DNA from: an uncultured Pirellulaceae bacterium
GTDB lineage: Bacteria; Planctomycetota; Planctomycetia; Pirellulales; Pirellulaceae
Reading direction: 5' to 3'
Assembly (NCBI GenBank): GCA_947258905.1
Contig: CAMYKF010000037.1
Coordinates: forward strand, 1 to 7,034
Length of the DNA stretch: 7,034 nt
Shown: piece by piece, positions 1 to 6,142 of the stretch
Position numbering within the stretch: position 1 is the stretch's first letter
Layout: every line of letters starts with the position of its first letter
Made by a program: the position numbers and the translations under genes
Notes under the pieces: generated by a model
Told to the model about the DNA's origin: nothing
What the model saw: the letters and a program-made list of their open reading frames with translations, nothing else
Database searches by the model: none

Positions 1-21
1 CAACGATTGGTCGACGGGAAT

Positions 22-139
22 CCGGTGGTATCGCTTCGCTCAACCACCGGCTAATTGCTGTCAAGCCTCCGGCTTGCCGATGTGTAGATACCAATGCCCT
101 TGGGGAGAGGGTGGCGGCGTTGCCGCCGGGTGAGGGCCT
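22..139. repeat. Hairpin-rich intergenic repeat cluster
   Basis: The spacer before the first gene contains three perfect small inverted repeats: CCGGTGGT (22-29) with ACCACCGG (43-50); CAAGCC (62-67) with GGCTTG (71-76) around a TCC loop; and GGCGGC (113-118) with GCCGCC (122-127) around a GTT loop. The third lies within a GGGAGAGGGTG (103-113) ... GGGTGAGGG (128-136) context. The same 11-mer GGGAGAGGGTG recurs at 6075-6085 in the other large spacer, which marks these as members of a dispersed family. From memory, similar hairpin sequences litter planctomycete spacers; this was not searched. They may act as transcript ends for an upstream gene or as REP-like mobile repeats. Confidence 0.6.
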
Positions 140-149
140 GCGATTTGTC

Positions 150-1757
150 ATGCAGTCGGTCGTCGTGTTTGCATTGTCACTGCTTCTGGCACCGGCGTCG
201 CTGGTCGCACAAACAACCGCCAACGATGACTCACGCGAAAAGATCATTGCTGACCAGCAAAGACTGGCCGACCAATACGAACTGCTCGAGCAAAAACTGT
301 TTTCGCTATACCAGTATGAACAGGATCAGAACCCGGACCGTTCCGAGTTGCTGCAACGCGCTTACCAGCAGTCGCGTGAGAGACTGACGCTGGAACAAAT
401 CAGGACGGCTGTGCAATTGCTGCAGCAAACCCGCTTGCGAGATGCGGAAAACAATCAAGGCCAGGTCACCAAACACCTGGAAGAATTGCTGGCTCTGCTG
501 CAAAGTGAAGATCGTAGCCAGCGTGTGCGGAATGAAATCGACCGACACAAGGAGTACCTGAAGGAGGTCAACCGGATTCTGCGCATCCAGCAAGGCATTC
601 GCGGGCAGGCGGAAAACGGAGACCAGAGCCAGCGACTGCAGAACTCGCAAGAACAGAACGCCGGGCGCACGGGAAATCTCGAGCAGGAAATCAAGACCGG
701 CGACGATCAAGCCGCCGAATCAGGCGAGCCGTCCGAAGACGCGCCCTCCGCTGGCCAAACGCAATCGGGCGAGCAGCCATCCCAGGGTGAATCGGGCGAG
801 GGTCAGCCGCAACCAGGTCAGCCCCAACCAGGTCAGCCAGGCGAGGGCCAGCCATCCGGCGGCGAATCACAACCACCAGGCCAACCGTCGCCCCAGGATA
901 CGCCGTCGCCCCAGGATACGCCGCCGCCCAATCCGGTGCGTCAGCGATTGCAGCAGGCTGCCCGGAAGATGCGCGAGGCCCAGGAAAAACTGGAACAGGC
1001 CAAACGCGATGATTCGGTCGAAGACATGCGTCAGGCCGAACGGGAACTGGCCAAGGCCAAACAGGAGCTGGAACAAATCCTGCGTCAATTGCGCGAAGAG
1101 GAAATTGAACGCACTCTGGCATCACTGGAAGCCCGCTTTCGCCGCATGCTCGAACAGCAAGTCAGGGTTTACGACGATACGACCCGTATCGAAGACGCAC
1201 GTGGCGGCAGACGCGATGCCGAACTGGACATGGAATGTGCCAAACTGTCCTCCAGCGAAACCGACCTGGTGAAACAGGCGGACCGTGCGCTGTTGTTGCT
1301 GGAGGATGACGGGTCGTCGGTGGCGATTGCCGAGGCAGTGCGGCAAATCCAGCAGGATATGCAGCAGGTTTCCGAACGCCTGAGCGCGGCCAAAACCGGC
1401 AAGATCACACAGCAACTCGAAGAAGGCATTATCGAGACGCTGGGATTTCTGATCGAAGTCTTCGAACAGGCGCAACAGGATATGGACGACCCGAATCAGT
1501 CACAGGAGCAGCAACAACAGGGCCAGCCGGGCGAGGAGGGATTAATCAACCAAATCGCCGAACTCAAATTGATCCGCGGATTGCAAAACCAGATTCTCGG
1601 ACGGCATACCCGCTACGCACAGTTGCTGGACGACCCTGATGATGTAATCGGTCACACTGAAGATCCGGGAATTCGTCAGGCGCTGGAACGTCTTGGGAAG
1701 CGACAGCAAAAGCTGCAACAAATCACGCACGACATTGTCGTTGGCAAAAATCGTTAA
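150..1757 (+). CDS. Exported Gln/Pro-rich coiled-coil protein
   Basis: Predicted 535-residue exported protein of unknown function. The frame is open back to a GTG at 111, but that stretch lies in a repeat hairpin. The ATG at 150 directly begins a good signal peptide (MQSVVVFALSLLLAPASLVAQ, cleavage near residue 20-21), with a weak GAGGG at 132-136. After it come a helical, charged region (about 25-150), a low-complexity Gly/Pro/Gln/Glu/Ser linker (about 155-262) containing PGQPQPGQP and two SPQDTP units, a strong Glu/Gln/Arg/Lys coiled coil (about 263-335), a second helical stretch (about 365-445), a poly-Gln patch (452-458), and a C-terminal helical block starting INQIAELKLIRGLQ (465-479). 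That last motif resembles an ELKLLR-type signature I recall from planctomycete coiled-coil proteins near MoxR/Bat clusters; this is unverified. It is the first gene of the likely operon, 18 bp from the next. A scaffold or complex-assembly role is inference only. Confidence 0.85.
   Translation: MQSVVVFALSLLLAPASLVAQTTANDDSREKIIADQQRLADQYELLEQKLFSLYQYEQDQNPDRSELLQRAYQQSRERLTLEQIRTAVQLLQQTRLRDAENNQGQVTKHLEELLALLQSEDRSQRVRNEIDRHKEYLKEVNRILRIQQGIRGQAENGDQSQRLQNSQEQNAGRTGNLEQEIKTGDDQAAESGEPSEDAPSAGQTQSGEQPSQGESGEGQPQPGQPQPGQPGEGQPSGGESQPPGQPSPQDTPSPQDTPPPNPVRQRLQQAARKMREAQEKLEQAKRDDSVEDMRQAERELAKAKQELEQILRQLREEEIERTLASLEARFRRMLEQQVRVYDDTTRIEDARGGRRDAELDMECAKLSSSETDLVKQADRALLLLEDDGSSVAIAEAVRQIQQDMQQVSERLSAAKTGKITQQLEEGIIETLGFLIEVFEQAQQDMDDPNQSQEQQQQGQPGEEGLINQIAELKLIRGLQNQILGRHTRYAQLLDDPDDVIGHTEDPGIRQALERLGKRQQKLQQITHDIVVGKNR
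810..839 (+). repeat. 15-bp tandem repeat, two copies, in coding sequence
   Basis: Two adjacent 15-bp units (810-824 and 825-839), differing only at the last base, read CAACCAGGTCAGCCC and encode QPGQP twice in the low-complexity linker of the coiled-coil protein. The unit length is a multiple of three, so copy-number change would keep the frame. Confidence 0.8.
885..920 (+). repeat. 18-bp perfect tandem duplication in coding sequence
   Basis: The unit CCGTCGCCCCAGGATACG occurs at 885-902 and again, identical, at 903-920. A degenerate third start (CCGCCGCCCA) follows. It encodes two PSPQDT-type hexapeptides at the end of the Pro/Gln linker. Nucleotide identity, including third positions, points to a recent slippage duplication. 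Confidence 0.9.
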
Positions 1758-1775
1758 CCACTGCAATAATTGGGT

Positions 1776-2825
1776 ATGTCGCCGATGCTTTTCAGATTGC
1801 CGCAAGCCTGGACCATCGTCACGCTGGTGACGCTGCTGTGCCTGTGCGGGCAATCCGGTTCCACAGCCCAGGAACTGACGCGTCGCGCCTCGTGGCAGTT
1901 CCCTGCTCCCGAACAAATCGAGCAGTGGGTCACCGAGTGGGCTGACAGCGCGGCAGTGGACGCCGCTGGCGATCGGGAAACACTGGAAGCGCTGGCGGGG
2001 ACCGAAGCGCTGTTGCCGGCCAGTCTGCAAGTGCTGGGCAGGATGTTCCCGCAAGCCGCCACGGTGGTCGAGCAGCTGCAGATGCGGCCCGATCCGTCAA
2101 CCACTTCGTTCGAAATCATTGATCCGGCAATCTTTGCCGATGTGCAATTACCGGAATCGGCGCGGATCCAGTTGCAACTGGCAACCGGCTGCTGGTACGT
2201 CCGCCATCAACGATATGACGAAGCGCTGGAATTGCTGAACGAGTTGCCGCTGGACGAGGTGATCGATCCATCAGCCTTGCTGTTTAACATTGCCGTCTGT
2301 CATCATCGCCTAATTCAGGTAGATCCCTGTGTGACGACGGTTCACCGCTTGCTGGAAAATGAGGCGCAGCTGCCGCGTCGATACGCGGTTGTCGGCAATC
2401 TGATGCTGTCTGACATCGAAAGTCTGGAAGCGGAATCGCTTGACGAGATCGCCAGAATGATGGCTGATATCCAGCGACGCCAGGCTCTGCATCGCAGCGG
2501 CACGCGCGTGATCGGACTGGAAGAGGACGTGATTGAAAAACTTGACAAGATGATCGAGAAACTCGAACAGCAAATGCAGCAGCAACAACAGGCCGCCAGC
2601 TCTTCGTCGCAGCAGAGTTCCAATCCGATGCAGGACAGCCGGAACGCGGGCGGCCAGGGCCAGGGCAACGTGACCGATCGGCAAATTCCCGAAGGCGGCT
2701 CGTGGGGCGCGTTGCCACCCCAAAAACGCGCCGCCGCGTTGGCCGAAATGGCCAAAGACCTGCCACCACACTACCGCGAAGTGATCGAGGAGTACTTCCG
2801 TCAATTGGCCAGGGAAGACCAGTAA
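1776..2825 (+). CDS. Exported helical (TPR-like) protein with C-terminal WG-LP signature
   Basis: Unrecognised exported protein of about 349 residues. The frame opens with TTG at 1770, but ATG 1776 (or ATG 1785) is a more likely start; no clear Shine-Dalgarno site helps to choose. Numbering here runs from the TTG. A hydrophobic signal segment (about 11-25) ends near STAQ (31-34). Residues about 130-200 form paired helices (GCWYVRHQRYDEALELL, then LLFNIAVCHHRLIQ) resembling one or two TPR repeats. A charged coiled coil follows (about 249-268), then a Gln/Ser/Gly-rich tract (265-300), and a compact end: SWGALPPQKR (311-320) ... LPPHYREVIEEYFRQLA (331-347). That ending matches a C-terminal signature I recall in planctomycete proteins of Bat/MoxR-type loci (WG.LP..R...P..Y+..I..YF..LA). 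Gene position and TPR character suggest a BatC-like role, which is inference. No lipobox is seen: the residue before the cysteines is Leu. Confidence 0.8.
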   Translation: MSPMLFRLPQAWTIVTLVTLLCLCGQSGSTAQELTRRASWQFPAPEQIEQWVTEWADSAAVDAAGDRETLEALAGTEALLPASLQVLGRMFPQAATVVEQLQMRPDPSTTSFEIIDPAIFADVQLPESARIQLQLATGCWYVRHQRYDEALELLNELPLDEVIDPSALLFNIAVCHHRLIQVDPCVTTVHRLLENEAQLPRRYAVVGNLMLSDIESLEAESLDEIARMMADIQRRQALHRSGTRVIGLEEDVIEKLDKMIEKLEQQMQQQQQAASSSSQQSSNPMQDSRNAGGQGQGNVTDRQIPEGGSWGALPPQKRAAALAEMAKDLPPHYREVIEEYFRQLAREDQ

Positions 2826-2874
2826 CCCTGTGCAGGATCCCCCAACCCATCCCCGCCGCAAACAGCTCTGATTT

Positions 2875-4125
2875 ATGAACTTCATTTCCTATCTGCTGAT
2901 CGCGCTGTTGTGGGCTCCGCCGACTGCGGATGACTTGCAATCCATCACGCTTGGCGACGGACAGGAATTTCAGGGCCAGCTTGTGGCGGTAGCCGACGGT
3001 ATGGTCAGTATGGAAATCAGCGGCGAGCTGCGGGCGTTTCCCCTGGAATCCGTGCGTCGTATCCGCTTCGCCGGCACGATCACCGGGGATACACGGCCGA
3101 TCGAAACACGGCTGGTTGACGGTTCGCTCATCAGGCTTGAGGCGCTGGCAGTTCGTGACGGAGTGGCCGGCCTTTCCGAGCTTGCGGTCCCGTCCGGAAA
3201 GCCAATCACGCACCGTGTGCAAACACGCGACATCGATTACCTCGGTTTGATCCGACATGAGGATCAGGGGCTTGCCAGTCAGTTCGATGCGATTCGGTCG
3301 GACGAAAATCGTACAGGCGACCGGCTGGTATTTGCCCGCGAGAGTCAGCTGGACTATGTCGAAGGGGTGATTGGAGACATTACCGACGAATCGATCGGTT
3401 TTCATACGGGTGATCGCGAAGTGGAAGCCCAGCGTTCGCGGATCAGCGGCGTCGTGTACTTTCACCCGGCAGGCCGCCAACTCGCCGATCCGGTGGCCCG
3501 GGTTTCTAACACATCCGGCAGCCGGTTGAATCTGTATTCGCTGTCACGCGACGGCGACCAGCTGTTGTTGCAGACGGTTTGCGGTGCGGAGTTTCGATAT
3601 TCGCCAGCCGACATCGTGGAGATCGATTTTTCCTCCATGCGTTTTCAGTACCTCAGCGAGATGGAGCCGACGACGGTCGAGTGGCAACCTCTGATCTTCA
3701 ACCAGTCGCTAATTGAATACCAGACGATTCTGAATCGTCCGCGTTTTGATCAGTCTTTCCGGAATGAACCGCTGGAACTGCAGATTCCCGGCGAGCAGTT
3801 TCAGACTCAGTCACAGCAGTTCGAGCGGGGCATCGCCGTCAAGGGCGGTACGCGACTTGTGTTCGCACTTCATGGCCAGTACCGGTATTTGACCGGATGG
3901 TACGGCTTTGCACCTTATGCCGCACCGGATGGACTGGTCGAAATTGTCATCCAGGGAGACGGCCATGACTTGTACCGTGCGGTGTGGAACCATCAAATGA
4001 ATCCACCGCAAGTCCTGGAAATCCCCGTGGAAGACGTTGGCCGGTTGACCGTGATTGTCCATTATCACGACGGACGAAACATCGGGGACGTGATTCACTT
4101 TTGTGATTTGAAAGTCAGCAAATGA
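2875..4125 (+). CDS. Exported beta-repeat protein with C-terminal NPCBM-like domain
   Basis: Predicted 416-residue exported protein. A short signal peptide occupies residues 1-18 (MNFISYLLIALLWAPPTA). Four degenerate beta-rich units follow, at about 21-65, 76-124, 150-196 and 216-253. They share a pattern of a polar-strand start, a DG or equivalent turn, and a closing hydrophobic strand such as LESVRRIRF, TRDIDYLGL, RSRISGVVYF and PADIVEIDF. The C-terminal part, about 315-414, looks like an NPCBM/NEW2 carbohydrate-binding-type domain: RGIAVKGGTRLVF (318-330), a GWYGF (341-345) strand, VEIVIQGDG (355-363), LEIPVEDVGRLTVIV (381-395) and a final DVIHFCDLKV. NPCBM domains are typically found with glycosidases or surface proteins; the ligand here is unknown and no catalytic domain is seen. 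The stop overlaps the start of the protease gene (ATGA, 4122-4125), implying coupled translation and stoichiometric production. Confidence 0.82.
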   Translation: MNFISYLLIALLWAPPTADDLQSITLGDGQEFQGQLVAVADGMVSMEISGELRAFPLESVRRIRFAGTITGDTRPIETRLVDGSLIRLEALAVRDGVAGLSELAVPSGKPITHRVQTRDIDYLGLIRHEDQGLASQFDAIRSDENRTGDRLVFARESQLDYVEGVIGDITDESIGFHTGDREVEAQRSRISGVVYFHPAGRQLADPVARVSNTSGSRLNLYSLSRDGDQLLLQTVCGAEFRYSPADIVEIDFSSMRFQYLSEMEPTTVEWQPLIFNQSLIEYQTILNRPRFDQSFRNEPLELQIPGEQFQTQSQQFERGIAVKGGTRLVFALHGQYRYLTGWYGFAPYAAPDGLVEIVIQGDGHDLYRAVWNHQMNPPQVLEIPVEDVGRLTVIVHYHDGRNIGDVIHFCDLKVSK

Positions 4126-5867
4126 TCGTCAGGATGTCGATATTGGCTGCTGCGCTGTTGTGCATGGCCGTCCCTGATGGATTCGCCACAGCGCAAACCG
4201 ACGTAGACGCGGCGCGCGAGGCCGAACAACGACGCGTCGAGGTCGTTGCGAGGGCGGCACGGTCGGCGGTATGCGTCTTTTCGACTGATGGCAAGGGAGG
4301 CGGTTCGGGTGTCGTCGTGACGCCCGATGGTTACGCACTGACCAACTATCACGTCGCCAGTCCGTGTGGCACGTGGATGCACTGCTCGATGAACGACGGC
4401 CGTCTGTACAAAGCCGTGCTGGTCGGCGTCGATCCGGTTGGCGACGTGGCATTGATCAAGCTTCTGGGACGCGACGATTTTCCGGTAGCGGAACTGGCCG
4501 ACAGCGACGACGTACGCGTCGGTGACTATTGCTTTGCGGTTGGCAACCCGTTTTTGCTGGCCACCGATTTTCAGCCGACGGTGACGTGGGGCATCGTCTC
4601 TGGTGTGCATCGTTATCAGTATCCCTCGGGCACGTTGCTGGAATACACCGACTGTATCCAGACCGATGCGTCCATTAATCCGGGCAATTCCGGTGGGCCG
4701 CTGTACAACGGAAGCGGTCAGTTGATAGGCATCAACGGGCGTGGCTCATTTGAAAAGCGGGGGCGTGTCAATGTCGGCGTCGGTTATGCGATCTCCATCA
4801 ACCAGACCAGGTTGTTCTGGACTCATCTGGCCAGCGGTCGCATCGTGGATCATGCGACTCTGGGTGCGACCGTGACCACCGGACGGGAAGGCCGCGTGAT
4901 CGTCGAGGAAATACTGACATCGTCCGATGCGTTTCGTCGCGGTCTGCGTTACGGCGATGAAATTATCAGTTTTGGCGGCCGCTCCATTGAAACGGTTAAC
5001 GAATTCAAGAATGTACTGGGGATTTTCCCCAGTGGCTGGCGCGTGCCGCTGGAATATCGCCGCGACGGCGAAAACACTTTGATCCATGTGCGGCTGGCCG
5101 GATTGCACTCCACTGATCAACTGGTCGAATTGATCCAAAACAAACCGGTTCCCGACCAACCGGACCAGCCCGACGGAGAACCCGATAAACCGCGACGACA
5201 GCTGCAAGGTTCACTGGACAAAAAACAAATCGATGTGCCGGACGATGTTGCCGAACTGATTGTCGAGCGGTTCGGCTATGCCAATTACTATTTCAATCAG
5301 CAGCGTCAGCAGGAAATCTGGTCCGGTTTGCTGGTTCATGGTGATCCTGAATCCCTGGCCGGAAAATGGCAGATCACTGCATTGGCCGAGGATGGTTCGG
5401 AAGTGCGATTGGTGCTGGATGCCGCAGCCCAGTCGGGCATGCAATGGGACGACGGGGCCGCGGTGCTGAAGCCCGATATGGATTTGGCTGCCCAGCTGGT
5501 TCCGTCAGGATCGGGCGGTGCGCTTGTGGCACTGCACTTGTGGCAACGGCTGCTGACGATGGGTCCCGAGGCTTATGGCGAAGTGTTTTATCTGGGGCAA
5601 CTGCCGGATTCCCGGGGCCAGCTGCAAAATGTGCTCACCGGACGATTCGATGCGTTGGAAACTCAATTTATGTTCGATCCCGACAGCGGGCAGCTGACGG
5701 CGCTGGAGATGTGGTCCGATGCCGGACAAGATCCCTGCGAGTTGTTATTTGGTGACTACCGTGTTGTCGCCGGGGTTGCACTGCCGCACGAGATCACGGT
5801 TCGCAGTGGTGATTTTTTTCAGTGGCGATTGCAGATGACGGAATTCGCTTTGAACGAGGGGTCCTGA
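4122..5867 (+). CDS. Exported trypsin-like S1C (HtrA/Deg-type) serine protease with PDZ and novel C-terminal domain
   Basis: Predicted 581-residue periplasmic or envelope endopeptidase. A signal peptide (about 1-24, ending FATA before QTD) precedes a trypsin-fold domain (about 40-235) with an intact triad: His77 in TNYHV (74-78), Asp108 in VGDVALIKL (106-114), and Ser190 in NPGNSGGPL (186-194). GIVSGV (157-162) and GYAISI (221-226) are further S1C landmarks. One PDZ domain follows (about 245-325; GLRYGDEIISFGGRSIETV at 274-292 is the peptide-groove/core segment), then a Pro/Asp/Gln linker (342-358), then about 220 residues not found in classical DegP/DegQ/DegS, which end after one or two PDZ domains. 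The C-terminal part ends in paired strands (DYRVVAGVALPHEITV, 545-560) vaguely like LolA-type or lipoprotein-sorting folds. Start: ATG 4122 overlaps the upstream stop; ATG 4134 is a possible alternative. Protease class is confident; substrate and regulation are unknown. I leave the symbol blank because several htrA/deg paralogues are usual. Confidence 0.93.
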   Translation: MIVRMSILAAALLCMAVPDGFATAQTDVDAAREAEQRRVEVVARAARSAVCVFSTDGKGGGSGVVVTPDGYALTNYHVASPCGTWMHCSMNDGRLYKAVLVGVDPVGDVALIKLLGRDDFPVAELADSDDVRVGDYCFAVGNPFLLATDFQPTVTWGIVSGVHRYQYPSGTLLEYTDCIQTDASINPGNSGGPLYNGSGQLIGINGRGSFEKRGRVNVGVGYAISINQTRLFWTHLASGRIVDHATLGATVTTGREGRVIVEEILTSSDAFRRGLRYGDEIISFGGRSIETVNEFKNVLGIFPSGWRVPLEYRRDGENTLIHVRLAGLHSTDQLVELIQNKPVPDQPDQPDGEPDKPRRQLQGSLDKKQIDVPDDVAELIVERFGYANYYFNQQRQQEIWSGLLVHGDPESLAGKWQITALAEDGSEVRLVLDAAAQSGMQWDDGAAVLKPDMDLAAQLVPSGSGGALVALHLWQRLLTMGPEAYGEVFYLGQLPDSRGQLQNVLTGRFDALETQFMFDPDSGQLTALEMWSDAGQDPCELLFGDYRVVAGVALPHEITVRSGDFFQWRLQMTEFALNEGS

Positions 5868-5884
5868 CAAAGGGGTTTTCAGGA
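5862..5884 (+). other. Stem-loop at the protease gene stop codon
   Basis: TCCTGA (5862-5867) pairs with TCAGGA (5879-5884). Inside it AAA (5869-5871) pairs with TTT (5876-5878) around a GGGG loop, with one bulged C at 5868. The stem includes the TGA stop (5865-5867). No T-run follows, so it is not a classical intrinsic terminator; mRNA 3'-end or stability roles are possible, or chance. Confidence 0.3.
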
Positions 5885-5947
5885 ACTTCAGTGGTGAGTT
5901 GGCGTCCGAGTTGAAAAAGGAGCAACAGGCGAAAGTACAACAAGGTC

Positions 5948-5989
5948 ACCCTCCCTCCGGGAGGGTCGAGCGCAGCGAGGGGAGGGCGA
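5948..5989. repeat. Intergenic foldback repeat, GGGAGGGT type
   Basis: ACCCTCCC (5948-5955) and GGGAGGGT (5959-5966) form a perfect 8-bp stem with a TCC loop, followed by a purine-rich GAGCGCAGCGAGGGGAGGGCGA tail. The composition and ACCCTC/GAGGG ends match the neighbouring element at 6028-6085. It fits the dispersed planctomycete-style spacer repeats. It lies between the two trypsin-fold genes and could mark the end of the first transcript. Confidence 0.6.
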
Positions 5990-6027
5990 ACCGGGACAAC
6001 TTTCAACGCGATCGATCCCAGACGTGG

Positions 6028-6085
6028 ACCCTCCCCGCATCCCGATGAATCGGGATTGCGACTCCCGGCGCGCCGGGAGAGGGTG
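6028..6085. repeat. Compound foldback element with two internal palindromes
   Basis: Outer arms ACCCTC (6028-6033) and GAGGGT (6079-6084) enclose two perfect inverted repeats: ATCCCGAT (6039-6046) with ATCGGGAT (6049-6056) around a GA loop, and the loopless 18-bp palindrome CTCCCGGCG/CGCCGGGAG (6062-6079). The right end carries GGGAGAGGGTG (6075-6085), identical to 103-113 in the first spacer. The outer arm and the last palindrome share base 6079 and could compete for pairing. The outline is a branched foldback such as a REP/MITE-like repeat; no transposase or target duplication was seen. Confidence 0.6.
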
Positions 6086-6124
6086 ACAGAGAATTCAGCC
6101 CCTAAACTCCATGAAGAGCTTACA

Positions 6125-6134
6125 AAAGGAAGAG
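6125..6134 (+). promoter_or_regulatory. Ribosome binding site that fixes the pseudoprotease start
   Basis: AAAGGAAGAG contains AGGA (6127-6130), 12 bases before ATG 6143. It is the only good Shine-Dalgarno match near this gene and favours ATG 6143 over the in-frame TTG at 6056, which sits in a foldback repeat. Confidence 0.55.
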
Positions 6135-6142
6135 TTGCTGCG

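Noticed and set aside
111..149. GTG 111 as start of the first gene
   Set aside because: These 13 codons fall in the GGCGGC/GCCGCC hairpin, and the signal peptide begins exactly at ATG 150.
1..149. CRISPR array or tRNA in the first spacer
   Set aside because: The hairpins differ from one another, there is no regular repeat-spacer period, and no tRNA arms or anticodon loop could be found.
787..1272. 161-codon + strand frame inside the coiled-coil gene
   Set aside because: Its Arg/Asn/Trp-rich product is a frame-shifted reading of the repetitive Gln/Pro and coiled-coil codons.
1833..1850. Possible lipobox around the cysteines in the TPR-like protein's signal segment
   Set aside because: The residue before each candidate Cys is Leu, not Gly/Ala/Ser, so the lipoprotein rule is not met; a normal cleavage near STAQ is more likely.
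1542..2054. 170-codon minus-strand frame over the first gene junction
   Set aside because: It lies opposite the end of one gene and the signal peptide of the next, with no domain pattern; shadow frame.
2284..3480. 398-codon open frame on the minus strand across two genes
   Set aside because: It crosses the spacer between two well-supported + strand genes with signal peptides, has no recognisable domain, and its composition is that of an antisense shadow of high-GC coding sequence.
4095..4610. 171-codon minus-strand frame
   Set aside because: It lies opposite the signal peptide and catalytic domain of the protease, whose motifs are unmistakable; shadow frame.
6056..6142. TTG 6056 as start of the pseudoprotease
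   Set aside because: It lies at the edge of a foldback repeat and would add 29 polar residues in front of a normal signal peptide; ATG 6143 has a ribosome site.
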